Made by a program: the position numbers and the translations under genes
The notes under the pieces: generated by a model
Seen by the model: only the letters and a program-made list of their open reading frames with translations
Database searches by the model: none
Told to the model about the DNA's origin: nothing
Shown here: piece by piece, positions 33,572 through 43,966 of the stretch
Layout: every line of letters begins with the position of its first letter
Numbering within the stretch: position 1 is the stretch's first letter
Source of the DNA: an uncultured Muribaculaceae bacterium
Lineage (GTDB): Bacteria > Bacteroidota > Bacteroidia > Bacteroidales > Muribaculaceae
Assembly: GCA_947627615.1 (NCBI GenBank)
Contig: CANQWS010000001.1
Location: forward strand, 1 to 64,000
Direction of reading: 5' to 3'
DNA length: 64,000 bases

Positions 33572-34489
33572 ATGATTAGATCAGAAATCCGTTATGCCTG
33601 CATGGCAATGGCCGCACTGGCAGCCGGTTCTTTCTTCACTTCCTGCTCCGATGACGATGACAATACTCCCAAAAAGGAGATTGTGACAATAGGTTTCGAG
33701 AATACGGGCATCACGCTGGCCGGTCCCACCTCTTACGGGGCTAATCTTTACAATGGTTATGAAGGCACCCAGTTCACTTCCGGTGAGATAGCCGTGACTC
33801 CCTCGGTTAAACTTCACTTCGGCTTAAACGAGAGCATGTTCACTGATGAGATAGACTTCTATGGAGGCGGAATGGCTCTGTCGCAGTGGAACTATCGCTC
33901 CAACCCCGCCGGTCAGGGCGGTGTTGACTGGTGGTACAGCTATCACAACCAGTGTTCGGTCTACAATGTCAACTCCACCGATGGCGCGAATCAAGGCGCC
34001 GGTGCCGACGGTTCCAACACTTTCGGTATATGCTTCGGCTACAAGGACAACAATTCCATGAGCGGCCGTTCACGTCTGAGTTTCACCAACAGGGCAGAGT
34101 TTCCGCTTGTATCGGTTGATTTCTGCAACTCAAGTTATGTGTATGGCACTCTGATGGAGGGCAATCCCTTCGGTTCGCACCCTGACAAGAACATCAAGGA
34201 GGCCAAAGGCTGGTTCATGGTCGAGGTCTACGGTTTCGATGCCTCCAACAATCCTGTCAACGGCGGCAAACCCGTACAGTTCTATCTCTGTGACTATCGC
34301 GACGGCTCTGCAACAGCCACCGAAACCATAAGCACCTGGAAGACCTGCGACCTCTCGGCCCTCGGCAAGGTCAATGCCATAGAAATAGACCTCAAGGGAT
34401 CAGACTACGGTACCTACGGCCTCAACACTCCGAGCTATGTGTGCATAGACAATCTGCGCATAGACGTTACTCCCGCACCCGCAAAATAA
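33572..34489 (+). CDS. btuH: DUF4465 cobalamin-binding surface lipoprotein (BtuH-like)
   Basis: 305 residues. Signal peptide with lipobox FFTSC (Cys25). The mature part is a DUF4465 domain: SYGANLYNGYEG, FEN/GFAIS-type strands, SVDFCNSSYVYGTLMEGN, and TPSYVCIDNLRID at the end. Surface B12-binding lipoproteins of this family have been named BtuH in Bacteroides. Directly behind the cobalamin riboswitch and first in the operon with btuG and btuB. Confidence 0.8.
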   Translation: MIRSEIRYACMAMAALAAGSFFTSCSDDDDNTPKKEIVTIGFENTGITLAGPTSYGANLYNGYEGTQFTSGEIAVTPSVKLHFGLNESMFTDEIDFYGGGMALSQWNYRSNPAGQGGVDWWYSYHNQCSVYNVNSTDGANQGAGADGSNTFGICFGYKDNNSMSGRSRLSFTNRAEFPLVSVDFCNSSYVYGTLMEGNPFGSHPDKNIKEAKGWFMVEVYGFDASNNPVNGGKPVQFYLCDYRDGSATATETISTWKTCDLSALGKVNAIEIDLKGSDYGTYGLNTPSYVCIDNLRIDVTPAPAK

Positions 34490-34535
34490 TCCGACTCTTT
34501 ATATTCTGTCAAACCATATCGTAATCCTGAAAGCT

Positions 34536-35600
34536 ATGAAATCCCGCTCTGCGCTCTTCGTGATTCCCGTTCTGCTTGCGGCTTCGGCCTCATGCATGAA
34601 ATGGGATTACGGGGAACCGGAGGATTTCACGGCCCATGGAGAGGGCCTGTTCATAGTGTGCGAGGGCAATTTCCAGTACGGTAACTCGTCGCTCTCATAT
34701 TATGACCCCCAAACCCGCACCGTGATCAACGATGCCTTCTACAGGGCAAACGGATACAAGCTCGGTGACGTGGCCCAGTCAATGACATGTTATGACGGGC
34801 GCGGCTGGATTGTGGTCAACAACTCCCATGTCATCTTCGCCATTGATCCCGTGACATTCAGGGAGACCGGCCGAATCACCGGCTTCACGTCGCCGCGTTA
34901 CATCCATTTCATTTCACCTGAAAAAGCCTACGTGACCCAGCTGTGGGACAACCGCATTTTCATAGTCAACCCCAGCACGTATCAGATTACCGGATACATC
35001 ACGGTGCCCGACATGACAATGGAGCAGGGTTCCACGGAACAGATGGTGCAGTGGGGCGATTACGTGTACTGCTGTTGCTGGAGCTATCAGAAACGCATAT
35101 TGCGTATCGACACCCGCACTGACCGAATAGACGCGCAGTTCGAGACCGGGGTGCAGCCTGTGTCGCTCTCCCTTGACCGTTTCGGGAAGCTGTGGATACT
35201 GACCGACGGCGGATATGACGGCAATCCGGCGGGATATGAGAGCGCATCTCTCTACAAGGTGGATGCGGCCACCCTTGAGGTCGAGCGCCAGTTCCAGTTC
35301 CGCCGTTCCGATACTCCGTCGGAGCTGCAACTCAACGGCACGCGCGACACCCTTTACTGGCTCAATAACGATGTTTGGCGCATGGATGTCCGTTCAACGC
35401 GTCCGCCCGTGCGCCCTTTCCTAAAGGAGCGTGACACCAGATTCTATGGCCTGACAGTTGACCCTGTGCGCGGCGATGTCTATGTGGCCGATGCCATAGA
35501 CTATCAGCAGCAGGGAATGATTTACAGATTTACGTCCGATGCCGCTCCGGTCGACTCGTTCTATGTGGGAGTCACGCCGGGGGCTTTCTGCTGGAACTGA
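34536..35600 (+). CDS. btuG: BtuG-like surface B12-binding propeller lipoprotein
   Basis: 354 residues. Lipobox SASC near residue 20. The protein is a seven-bladed beta-propeller of YncE type (GEGLFIVCEGNFQYGNSSLS, FIVNPSTYQITGYITVPDM). BtuG binds cobalamin with very high affinity at the surface and forms a lid on the BtuB channel. The btuB start follows its stop by 5 bases. Second gene of the riboswitch-controlled operon. Confidence 0.88.
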   Translation: MKSRSALFVIPVLLAASASCMKWDYGEPEDFTAHGEGLFIVCEGNFQYGNSSLSYYDPQTRTVINDAFYRANGYKLGDVAQSMTCYDGRGWIVVNNSHVIFAIDPVTFRETGRITGFTSPRYIHFISPEKAYVTQLWDNRIFIVNPSTYQITGYITVPDMTMEQGSTEQMVQWGDYVYCCCWSYQKRILRIDTRTDRIDAQFETGVQPVSLSLDRFGKLWILTDGGYDGNPAGYESASLYKVDAATLEVERQFQFRRSDTPSELQLNGTRDTLYWLNNDVWRMDVRSTRPPVRPFLKERDTRFYGLTVDPVRGDVYVADAIDYQQQGMIYRFTSDAAPVDSFYVGVTPGAFCWN

Positions 35601-35605
35601 AGCCT

Positions 35606-37630
35606 ATGAAAAAGACGCTTTTCCTCATAATACTGGCATTCTCGCTTATGACATCGGCTCAGAAATCGCGTAATCTGGGCAATGTCACGGTGACGGCTTC
35701 GCGCCCCATGAAGGAAATAGGGGTGCAGAAAACCTCCTTTGACTCCACCCAGCTCAAGGAAAGCATAGCGCAGTCCATGGCCGACATTCTCGCGTTCAAT
35801 TCCTCGGTCTATGTCAAGTCCTACGGCCGTGCCGCATTGTCGACAGTGGCGTTCCGCGGGACTTCGCCGTCGCACACTCAGGTCACATGGAACGGAATGC
35901 GCATCAATAACCCTATGCTCGGAATGACTGACTTCTCTACTATTCCCGCATTCTTCGTGGACCGCGCGTCGCTGCTCCACGGCTCGTCGTCGGTCAACGA
36001 GGCCGGAGGCGGCCTCGGCGGCCTCGTCAGGCTCGGAACCGCTCCCGACATGCCTGAAGGTTTCGGCGCCCAGTATGTCCAGGGCATAGGCTCTTTCCGC
36101 ACTTTCGACGAGTTCGCCCGGTTCACCTACTGCAATGACCGGTGGGCGTCGTCGACACGCGTGGTCTATTCCTCATCGCCCAATGACTTCAAGTATGTCA
36201 ACCATGACAAGAAACTGAACATTTACGATGACGAACATAATATAATCGGACAGTATTTCCCCACGGAGCGCAACCGCAGCGGAGCCTATAAGGACCTGCA
36301 TCTGCTTCAGGAAGTCTACTACAACAATCAGCGCGGTGACCGGCTGGGTTTCAACGCCTGGTTCATTAATTCGAACCGGGAGCTGCCCATGCTGACCACG
36401 GACTATGCCGATGACACGGATTTTGACAACCGGCAACATGAACGGACGTTCCGCGGCGTTGTTTCCTGGGACCACAGCCGTAGCAGCTGGAAAACGGCTC
36501 TGCGCGGCGGATATGTCAACACTCTGGTCAAATATGACTACAGCCGTCAGGTGGCGCCGGGCGCTCCCATGGCAGCCATGACCCGTTCGCGCTCCCGAAT
36601 CCACACCCTCTACGGGCAGGCCGAGGGCGAGTTCACGCCTTCGCGCAAATGGTATTTTACAATGGGGCTTGCCGCTCATCAGCATTTCGTGAAAAGCATT
36701 GACCGGAAAGTGGCCGATGCAAACGGCGGTGACGGACTGGTGGGCTATGACAAGGCGAGGATTGAACTGTCAGGCTCCGCGTCAGTGAAATGGCAGCCTG
36801 TGGAGCGGATGGGGCTGTCGCTGGTTCTGCGTCAGGAAATGTTCGGTGACAAATGGTCGCCTCTGATTCCGGCTTTTTTCATTGACGGCGTCATTTCCCG
36901 CTCCGGAAACATCACGGCCAAGGCGTCAGTGACAAAGAACCATCGTTTCCCCACGCTCAATGACCTTTATTTCATGCCCGGAGGCAACCCGGACCTCAGG
37001 GACGAGGACGGCTTCACGTACGATGCCGGACTGAGTTTCGATGTAGGCAAGTCGGACCGTTTCAGTCTCGGTGGAAGCGTCACGTGGTTTGACTCGCGAA
37101 TCGATGACTGGATTATCTGGCTCCCTACCACCAAGGGCTTCTTTTCGCCGCGGAATGTGAAGCGGGTCCATGCCTACGGCATAGAGACAAAGCTGAATCT
37201 CGGCGTGCAGCCGTTCAAGGGCTGGTTTCTTGACATCAACGGCTCCTATTCCTGGACGCCGTCGGTCAATGACGGAGACAGAATATCGGCCGCCGACATG
37301 TCGGTAGGGAAGCAGTTGCCCTACGTGCCCCGCCATTCGGCCGCCGTCACCGGACGGATAGGATGGAAGTCATGGGCTTTCCTGTACAAATGGTGCTTCT
37401 ATTCCGAGCGATTCACTCAGTCAAGCAACGAGAACAGCATCAGCGGGCATCTTCCGGCCTATTTCATGAACAACGTGACTCTGGAAAAGGGGCTGCGTTT
37501 CAAACCGTTGGACCTGTCGCTGAAATTCGCCGTAAACAATCTCTTCAACGAGCAGTATCTCTCGGTACTGTCCCGTCCCATGCCGGGAATCAATTTTGAA
37601 TTTTTCATTGCCGTAACTCCGAGGTTCTGA
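35606..37630 (+). CDS. btuB: TonB-dependent cobalamin receptor (BtuB-like)
   Basis: 674 residues. Signal peptide, then a plug domain (NLGNVTVTASRPMKE; VAFRGTSPSHTQVTWNGMRI; NEAGGGLGGLVRLGT) and a 22-strand beta-barrel ending in the aromatic sequence FEFFIAVTPRF. Imports cobalamin through the outer membrane using TonB energy. Co-transcribed with btuG and controlled by the cobalamin riboswitch, which supports the substrate. Confidence 0.9.
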   Translation: MKKTLFLIILAFSLMTSAQKSRNLGNVTVTASRPMKEIGVQKTSFDSTQLKESIAQSMADILAFNSSVYVKSYGRAALSTVAFRGTSPSHTQVTWNGMRINNPMLGMTDFSTIPAFFVDRASLLHGSSSVNEAGGGLGGLVRLGTAPDMPEGFGAQYVQGIGSFRTFDEFARFTYCNDRWASSTRVVYSSSPNDFKYVNHDKKLNIYDDEHNIIGQYFPTERNRSGAYKDLHLLQEVYYNNQRGDRLGFNAWFINSNRELPMLTTDYADDTDFDNRQHERTFRGVVSWDHSRSSWKTALRGGYVNTLVKYDYSRQVAPGAPMAAMTRSRSRIHTLYGQAEGEFTPSRKWYFTMGLAAHQHFVKSIDRKVADANGGDGLVGYDKARIELSGSASVKWQPVERMGLSLVLRQEMFGDKWSPLIPAFFIDGVISRSGNITAKASVTKNHRFPTLNDLYFMPGGNPDLRDEDGFTYDAGLSFDVGKSDRFSLGGSVTWFDSRIDDWIIWLPTTKGFFSPRNVKRVHAYGIETKLNLGVQPFKGWFLDINGSYSWTPSVNDGDRISAADMSVGKQLPYVPRHSAAVTGRIGWKSWAFLYKWCFYSERFTQSSNENSISGHLPAYFMNNVTLEKGLRFKPLDLSLKFAVNNLFNEQYLSVLSRPMPGINFEFFIAVTPRF

Positions 37631-37715
37631 CATCACGATTGGCCCAAAAGGTCAAAATCGTGCTATGTTATTACATATATAATCGCTAAAACGCTGATTA
37701 ATGGATAAAAATGCG

Positions 37716-37723
37716 TAATTTTG
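37716..37723 (+). promoter_or_regulatory. -7 promoter box of the PCMD-domain gene
   Basis: TAATTTTG, 42 bases before the ATG at 37766. Confidence 0.5.
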
Positions 37724-37765
37724 TATTACGATATAGTATCTATGAAAATTTTAAACTATTAATCT

Positions 37766-38722
37766 ATGAAACTTAACAGGTTGATGTCGGTCACTTTCCT
37801 TGCCATTCTTGGCCTCTCGGAGGCCGGCGCCACAGTGGAAGCTATAAAATACGGCAACTTCAACACATGGGTCACCCGACACCTGAAGGAATCGGGCATA
37901 ATAGGCGGAAATGAAAAGACTGTCTATGAAATTGGCCCCGAACAGACCATAAACGGAAATAAAGCCTATACTCCGCTCGGCGGCTCGCCGTGGGCCACCA
38001 GCAATGTCTATGCAAAGGTGAAGGGCGTGGAGAAATGCTCCAATGCCGTTTTCCCCGCCATTCGTGGCAACGCCTCCAATAAATGTGCCAAGCTGTCTTC
38101 CCGTCTGGAAACCGTGAGCGTTCTCGGAATCATTGACATGAAGGTGATGGTTGCGGGTTCCATATTTCTGGGACGCATGTTCGAGCCTATAACGAGCACA
38201 TCCAATCCTTATTCAAAAATGGAGATGGGCGTGCCCTACAACAAGCGGCCCAAAAATCTCGTGTTTGACTACAGGGTGGAGATGCCCAATGTCAATACCC
38301 GAACAAAAGCCACCGGATTCGGCTCGCCCAAAACGCTTCCCGGACGTGATGCCGCCGTTGCGTTTGTGATGTTGCAGCACCGCTGGGAGGACGCCAAAGG
38401 CAATATTCATGCAAAACGTGTGGCCACCGGAGGTGAGAAATACACTCGTGCCACCAACTGGGTCAACGGACACAGACTTCCGCTTGTCTATGGCGATGTG
38501 TCCAAAAAGGCCGGCTGGGGATGGCTCGGCCTCCGCGGCAAGAAGAATGCCTATTATGCCCGCAACTCCAAGGGCAAGATGGTGCCTGTGATTGAAGAGG
38601 GATGGGACGCTAATGCTACGCCCACACATGTGATAGTGGAAATGAGTGCCGGCAGCGGAGAGCCCTACGAAGGTACCGAAGGCCTCACCCTCTACATTGA
38701 CAACGTAGGCTTCGAACTCTAA
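37766..38722 (+). CDS. PCMD-domain exported protein
   Basis: 318 residues with a signal peptide ending near EAGATVEA; no clear lipobox. The rest matches the PCMD beta-sandwich (putative carbohydrate metabolism domain): YGNFNTWVTRHLKES, PWATSNVYAKVKG, AGSIFLGRMFEP, RPKNLVFDYRVEMPN and LTLYIDNVGFEL. Such proteins are usually outer-surface glycan-associated or appear beside TonB systems. It stands alone with its own promoter. Confidence 0.8.
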   Translation: MKLNRLMSVTFLAILGLSEAGATVEAIKYGNFNTWVTRHLKESGIIGGNEKTVYEIGPEQTINGNKAYTPLGGSPWATSNVYAKVKGVEKCSNAVFPAIRGNASNKCAKLSSRLETVSVLGIIDMKVMVAGSIFLGRMFEPITSTSNPYSKMEMGVPYNKRPKNLVFDYRVEMPNVNTRTKATGFGSPKTLPGRDAAVAFVMLQHRWEDAKGNIHAKRVATGGEKYTRATNWVNGHRLPLVYGDVSKKAGWGWLGLRGKKNAYYARNSKGKMVPVIEEGWDANATPTHVIVEMSAGSGEPYEGTEGLTLYIDNVGFEL

Positions 38723-38779
38723 CCCCCGTCCATCTCTGGCTGTAGATTTATTGCTGCCAAAACAGTCATAAAAATCGGT

Positions 38780-38831
38780 GAGTGATTGAAAGATTACGTC
38801 TGTTGGATTGTTATAGACTTATCAATCACTC
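38780..38831. repeat. Perfect 10-base inverted repeat before the DUF3943 gene
   Basis: GAGTGATTGA at 38780-38789 and TCAATCACTC at 38822-38831 are exact reverse complements around 32 bases, ending 6 bases before an ATG at 38838. It may be an operator or an mRNA hairpin hiding the start. Confidence 0.4.
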
Positions 38832-38837
38832 CTTGAT

Positions 38838-40438
38838 ATGACTATAACAAGAATTTTTCTGACAGCTATGGACATGGTGGCATGTTGCATGGATGTGCCG
38901 GTATATTCTCAGAATGACTCGGCAAGCATAGCGGCTGTCGATTCGGACTCTACGGCTGTTTTCCCTTTACCGCGTTTAAAAGAGAACCATAAAATATCGG
39001 GTCCAGTACTTCCTGATAGTGCGGACCTGGAAAGAAACTCAAAGAAGCATTTCTGGCGTGCGGCATCGGAAACTGTCGGTTTTAATATAGGATTGTGGGC
39101 GTTTGATCGCTATGTCCTTGACGGCCATTATGCCTATATATAATGGAATTCAATAAAAGAGAATTTCAGGCATGGCTTTGAGTGGGATGACGACCATCTG
39201 CATACCAATATGTTTGACCATCCTTACAACGGCTCCATATTTTTTAATGCAGGACGTTCAAACGGTTTTATTTCTGGCAGTCAGAGCTGTTTGCCATCGG
39301 TGGTAGCGCCATGTGGGAAATGATCATGGAGTGTGAGTATCCTTCCACCAATGACATAATTGCCACCCCGATAGGCGGAGCGGCAATAGGAGAGGTCCTG
39401 TACAGAGCATCTGACCTGATTCTTGATGATCGGTCAACCGGCGGAGAAAGATTCGGCAGAGAATTTGCGGCCTTTCTGGTCAATCCTATGAGAGGACTAA
39501 ACCGAGTTATCACGGGCGATGCATGGCGCAAGAGGATAACCTCCGGACGTACTTTCGGTATTCCTCCGATTAGTATGGAACTCTCTTTAGGGGGTAGACT
39601 GCTTACCCTTTGGGACAATGATGAAGGGACAAAAGCAGGTGTGGCTGCGGAGATAAACATTGAGTATGGTGACAAGTTTTCAGAGACTACACGGGCACCA
39701 TACGATTATTTTTCCTTCATGCTTGAGTTGCAGGGAATAAAGTCACAGCCACTTCTAAGCAGAGTTGAGATTGTGGGACGACTCCTTTCGAAGGAAGTTG
39801 TAGGCAGGCCGGATTTCAACCTCAACGTGGGTCTGTATCAGCATTTCGATTTTTTTGACTCTGATACTATTCGTGAAGAGAGAAATTCATCACATCTCTT
39901 CCCATGTGCCGTACCCTACAAGTTGGGCGCTCCGGCAGCCGTGGGCGGAGGGTTGATGTTCAGATACAAACCATTGCCCATGCTGAATATAGAAGGATTC
40001 TTTCATCTCAACGGGGTTGTCCTTGCAGGAATCCTCACCGATTTTTACAGGGACTATCACCGCAATTACAACTGGGGCTCGGGATTTGCCATCAAGGCCG
40101 GTACTAAAATCCGTCTATGGGATGACCGCCTTTCATTGAATCTCGCGGATCAGTTCTATAAAGTATATACATGGAACGGCTATGATCCGAATTTTGATTG
40201 GTCAACAACGCCTGACGGTAAGCCTGTCAATGTTCAGGGAGATTCCTCCAACTCCACTTTCAATCATTTTGAGGCGTCGTTAAGCTACAGGCTTTGGGAG
40301 AAGCTTTACCTTTCTGGAGGATTCGACATGTATGTGCGCAATACTCATTATGATGGTCTGGCCGTAGATGGAAGTTATAATCCACGAATAGAGAGCAAGC
40401 AACTTGGTTTTCATCTGATGCTTATGTACAAGCTATGA
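38838..40438 (+). pseudogene. Broken DUF3943 family gene
   Basis: The whole stretch encodes one DUF3943-like outer-membrane protein, but in pieces. The first frame stops at TAA 39141-39143; read through, it continues sensibly (FEWDDDHLHTNMFDHPYNGS, then NAGRSNGF). Near 39268 the sense jumps to another frame (WQSELFAIGGSAMWEMIMEC), explained by loss of one T in GGTTTTATT, and then runs intact to 40438 with FDMYVRNTHYDG strands. Two independent lesions suggest decay and not programmed recoding. The N-terminal signal peptide is also poor. Confidence 0.8.
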
Positions 40439-40518
40439 CGGTGACGGGTTTTGCTACCGAATGATGTAGGTTCTGACAAATCGGGCTAATTTGGCTGGAC
40501 CGGTTGGTCCGCAGAGAA

Positions 40519-40552
40519 AGAGGCCGCACCGAAATGAATCGGCACGGCCTCT
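40519..40552 (-). terminator. Terminator of the thrS-infC-rpmI-rplT operon
   Basis: AGAGGCCG at 40519-40526 pairs with CGGCCTCT at 40545-40552 with further inner pairs. On the minus strand the hairpin lies 51 bases after rplT and is followed by TTTCTC. Confidence 0.6.
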
Positions 40553-40602
40553 GTAAGTTTCAGCTCCAGCGGGGTGGAGCGCAATTGTGGTTGTCGGTGG
40601 AA

Positions 40603-40953
40603 TCAGGCGCCTTTTACCTTGTCAACGATAGCCTTGAAAGCGGCGGGGTTGTTGAGGGCGAGGTCGGCGAGCACCTTGCGGTTGATCTCGATACCTGATT
40701 TGTGGATAAGGCCCATGAGTTTGCTGTAGGAAAGATCCTCCATGCGGGCTGCGGCGTTGATACGCTGAATCCAGAGAGCGCGGAAGTTGCGCTTTTTATC
40801 TTTGCGGTCGCGGTAAGCGTAGGTGAGACCTTTTTCCCAAGTGTTCTTGGCTACGGTCCACACGTTGCGGCGGCAACCGAAATAACCACGGGTGAGTTTT
40901 AAGATTTTCTTTCTGCGAGCTCGTGAAGCTACATGATTTACTGATCTTGGCAT
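40603..40953 (-). CDS. rplT: 50S ribosomal protein L20
   Basis: 116 residues. Begins [20 protein letters not shown], with [17 protein letters not shown] and [20 protein letters not shown], all typical of L20. Binds 23S rRNA early in assembly and in other bacteria represses rpmI-rplT. Last gene of the thrS operon, 122 bases after rpmI, a spacer that could hold an L20 binding structure. Confidence 0.97.
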   Translation of the reverse strand: MPRSVNHVASRARRKKILKLTRGYFGCRRNVWTVAKNTWEKGLTYAYRDRKDKKRNFRALWIQRINAAARMEDLSYSKLMGLIHKSGIEINRKVLADLALNNPAAFKAIVDKVKGA

Positions 40954-41075
40954 TTTAGTAAATTGGTTGTGAAAGTTAGCGGCTAATGCTCTTGAGTGCT
41001 AAACATTCGGTTAGTAAAAAGTGGGTAATAAACACACACGAATTAAATGATTACGGTCAGAAGAAACCTTGGAGC

Positions 41076-41273
41076 TTATTTAAGTCCCAGCATTTCCTTC
41101 ACGCTCTTTTCGTTGGTCTTGTCAACGAGAGTAACGTGTGTAAGGTTGCGTTTCTGCTTTTTGGTCTTCTTGGTGAGAATGTGGCTCTTGAAAGCGTGTT
41201 TTCTCTTGATCTTTCCTGATCCGGTAAGGGCGAACCTCTTTTTGGCACCGGAATTAGTCTTAATCTTAGGCAT
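41076..41273 (-). CDS. rpmI: 50S ribosomal protein L35
   Basis: 65 residues: [20 protein letters not shown] and [20 protein letters not shown] are the L35 pattern. Sits between infC and rplT in the conserved order. Confidence 0.97.
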   Translation of the reverse strand: MPKIKTNSGAKKRFALTGSGKIKRKHAFKSHILTKKTKKQKRNLTHVTLVDKTNEKSVKEMLGLK

Positions 41274-41324
41274 TTTAAAAAATAGTGTTAAAAATATAAT
41301 TCGAGTTAGTTCTCTTTTTCTTTG

Positions 41325-41918
41325 TTATTTCTTTTTGGGCGAAAGCATGAGAATCATGCGCTTGCCTTCAAGCACGGGCATCTGCTCTACTTTGCCGTAG
41401 TCCTCCAGATCGTTGGCGAAACGGAGCAACAGCACCTCGCCCTGCTCCTTGAACAGAATGGAGCGTCCGCGGAAGAATACGTAGGCTTTAACCTTGGCGC
41501 CTTCCTGAAGGAATCCCATGGCATGCTTCAGCTTGAAGTTGTAGTCATGGTCATCGGTCTGCGGTCCGAACCTGATCTCCTTGACCACCACCTTGGTGGC
41601 TTTGGCCTTCTGTTCCTTCTGGTGCTTTTTCTGCTGGTACAGAAATTTCTGATAATCCAGCACCTTGCACACCGGAGGATTGGCGGTAGGCGATATTTCA
41701 ATCAGGTCGAGGCCCTGGTCCTCGGCTATCTGAAGCGCTTCCTGAATGGAGTAAATCCCGGTGGTGACGTTATCGCCTACCAGACGCACTTCGCGGGCGC
41801 GTATCTGCTCGTTGGTGGCGTATTGGTCTTTGGCGGTTGCAGGTCCACGACGCTGCTGGGGCCGGTTAACTGGGTTGGGTCGGCGAGGTCCGCCGGGGTT
41901 GAAGGGTTTTTTCTGCAT
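41325..41918 (-). CDS. infC: Translation initiation factor IF-3
   Basis: 197 residues. An extended N-terminus of about 30 residues rich in proline and arginine precedes the IF3-N domain ([15 protein letters not shown]), then IF3-C ([20 protein letters not shown]). Controls start-codon choice and subunit separation. An ATG is available, unlike the AUU of E. coli; the prolonged N-terminus is usual in Bacteroidetes. Its start is 11 bases after the thrS stop. Confidence 0.96.
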   Translation of the reverse strand: MQKKPFNPGGPRRPNPVNRPQQRRGPATAKDQYATNEQIRAREVRLVGDNVTTGIYSIQEALQIAEDQGLDLIEISPTANPPVCKVLDYQKFLYQQKKHQKEQKAKATKVVVKEIRFGPQTDDHDYNFKLKHAMGFLQEGAKVKAYVFFRGRSILFKEQGEVLLLRFANDLEDYGKVEQMPVLEGKRMILMLSPKKK

Positions 41919-41929
41919 TCAGTGAAGTA

Positions 41930-43867
41930 CTAATTATTAATCATATCATTGACTTCGCGAGTCAAATTTTCTGCAAAGGTAGCAATTTTCATCGTACCTT
42001 TATCACCTTCGCCCTGTTTTCTTACAGAAATTTCATCATTATTGGCTTCTTTTTCTCCAACAATGAGCAAATAGGGTATTCGTTTGAGCTCGTTGTCACG
42101 GATTTTCTTGCCGATTTTCTCGTTTCGGTCATCGACAACGGCGCGTACGTCGGCGGCTTCAAGCTCGCGGGCCACTTTGTAGGCGTAGTCATTGAATTTC
42201 TCCGAGATGGGCAGCACAACGGCCTGCTCGGGCGCGAGCCAGAGGGGGAAACGGCCGGCGGTGTGCTCGAGAAGTACGGCCACGAAACGTTCCATGGAGC
42301 CGAACGGAGCGCGGTGGATCATCACGGGACGGTGCTTCTGGTTGTCGGAGCCGGTGTATTCGAGCTGGAAGCGTTCGGGCAGGTTGTAGTCAACCTGGAT
42401 TGTGCCGAGCTGCCAGCGGCGTCCCAGAGCGTCCTTGACCATGAAGTCAAGCTTGGGTCCGTAGAAGGCGGCTTCGCCGAGTTCGGTGCGGGCTTTCAGG
42501 CCTTTTTCCTCGCATGCCTCTATGATGGCCTGTTCGGCGAGATGCCAGTTCTCGTCGGAGCCAATGTATTTTTCCTTGTTCTTGGGGTCGCGGAGCGAGA
42601 TCTGTGCCTCGTAGTTGTCAAATTTCAGAGCCTTGAAGATATAGAAAATGATGTCCATTACCTTGAGGAACTCTTCCTTGATCTGGTCGGGGGCGCAGAA
42701 AATGTGGGCATCGTCCTGCGTGAAGCCGCGCACTCGGGTCAGACCGTGGAGCTCGCCGCTCTGTTCGTAGCGGTAGACTGTGCCGAATTCCGCAAGACGC
42801 AGGGGCAGGTCACGGTAGCTGCGGGGCAGGGCTCGGAAAATCTCGCAGTGATGCGGGCAGTTCATGGGCTTGAGCAGATATTCCTCGCCTTCCTCGGGGG
42901 TGTGGATGGGCTGGAAGGAGTCTTTGCCGTACTTGGCATAGTGACCTGAGGTCACGTAGAGCATCTTGTTGCCTATATGGGGGGTGATTACCTGCAGGTA
43001 GCCGTATTTCTTCTGTATTTTGCGCAGGAACTGTTCGAGGCGGTCACGCAGAGCGGCGCCTTTGGGGAGCCAGAGCGGAAGTCCGGCGCCTACGTTGGCG
43101 GAGAATGCGAAGAGTTCCATCTCCTTGCCGAGCTTGCGGTGGTCGCGCTTCTTGGCTTCTTCGAGAAGTGTCAGGTATTCGTCGAGCATCTTCTGCTTGG
43201 GGAAGGTGATGCCGTAGACGCGTACGAGCTGATGACGCTTCTCGTCGCCGCGCCAGTATGCTCCGGCGAGCGACATTATCTTGACCGCCTTGATGGGGGC
43301 CGTGGTGGGGATGTGCGGTCCGCGGCAGAGGTCGGTGAAGCTGCCCTGGGTGTAGGTGGTGATGTGGCCGTCCTCAAGTTCGCTGATAAGTTCGCACTTG
43401 TATTCCTCGTTGCGGTCGCCGAAAAGCTTCAGCGCATCGGCCTTTGCGATGTCGGCACGCACAATGGGCTGCTTCTGGCGGGCCAGTTCGAGCATCTTTT
43501 TCTCGATTTTGGGGAAATCGGCCGAGGTGATTTCGTGTTCTCCCGGATCTATGTCGTAGTAGAATCCGTTTTCAACGGCCGGGCCAATACCGAATTTAAC
43601 GCCGGGATAGAGCTCCTGAAGAGCTTCGGCCAGAAGGTGGGCGGAACTGTGCCAGAACGCATGCTTGCCTTCCGGGTCGTCCCATTTGAAAAGTTTTATA
43701 TCGGCATCCTCGACAACGGGGCGGGTCAAATCCCACTCCTGTCCGTTGACGGAAGCTGCAAGCACGTCCTGTGCCAGACGCGGGCTTATGCTCTCCGCAA
43801 TCTGCAGGGGAGTGACTCCGCTTTCATACTGCTTTACCGATTTATCGGGAAATGTTATATTAATCAT
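41930..43867 (-). CDS. thrS: Threonyl-tRNA synthetase
   Basis: 645 residues, class II synthetase. TGS domain (residues 1-62), editing domain (HxxxH in [13 protein letters not shown]), catalytic core with the zinc-binding Cys/His set ([14 protein letters not shown]) and [10 protein letters not shown] motif 3, and the C-terminal anticodon-binding domain ([18 protein letters not shown]). A complete promoter is placed at 43934-43963. Leads the thrS-infC-rpmI-rplT operon. Confidence 0.97.
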   Translation of the reverse strand: MINITFPDKSVKQYESGVTPLQIAESISPRLAQDVLAASVNGQEWDLTRPVVEDADIKLFKWDDPEGKHAFWHSSAHLLAEALQELYPGVKFGIGPAVENGFYYDIDPGEHEITSADFPKIEKKMLELARQKQPIVRADIAKADALKLFGDRNEEYKCELISELEDGHITTYTQGSFTDLCRGPHIPTTAPIKAVKIMSLAGAYWRGDEKRHQLVRVYGITFPKQKMLDEYLTLLEEAKKRDHRKLGKEMELFAFSANVGAGLPLWLPKGAALRDRLEQFLRKIQKKYGYLQVITPHIGNKMLYVTSGHYAKYGKDSFQPIHTPEEGEEYLLKPMNCPHHCEIFRALPRSYRDLPLRLAEFGTVYRYEQSGELHGLTRVRGFTQDDAHIFCAPDQIKEEFLKVMDIIFYIFKALKFDNYEAQISLRDPKNKEKYIGSDENWHLAEQAIIEACEEKGLKARTELGEAAFYGPKLDFMVKDALGRRWQLGTIQVDYNLPERFQLEYTGSDNQKHRPVMIHRAPFGSMERFVAVLLEHTAGRFPLWLAPEQAVVLPISEKFNDYAYKVARELEAADVRAVVDDRNEKIGKKIRDNELKRIPYLLIVGEKEANNDEISVRKQGEGDKGTMKIATFAENLTREVNDMINN

Positions 43868-43933
43868 ATAGTTTATAGTTATTTAGCGTGTCAATAGGCC
43901 TCGCTGTCGGTGACAGCGGGCCTTAAACGGATG

Positions 43934-43963
43934 CAAATTTACGTTATTTATTTGATATTTCAA
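43934..43963 (-). promoter_or_regulatory. Promoter of the thrS operon
   Basis: On the minus strand TTG at 43963-43961, a 19-base spacer, then TAAATTTG at 43941-43934, giving a leader of about 60 bases. Confidence 0.7.
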
Positions 43964-43966
43964 TGC

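Noticed and set aside
38838-39143. Independent 101-residue protein
   Set aside because: Its sense continues after the stop and joins the DUF3943 frame, so it is the 5' part of a pseudogene.
39141-39143. Programmed stop-codon readthrough or selenocysteine site
   Set aside because: The codon is TAA and is followed by a second lesion in the same gene, so decay is the simpler reading.
42263-43897. Long plus-strand ORFs opposite thrS
   Set aside because: Shadow of the thrS gene, which has all class II motifs.
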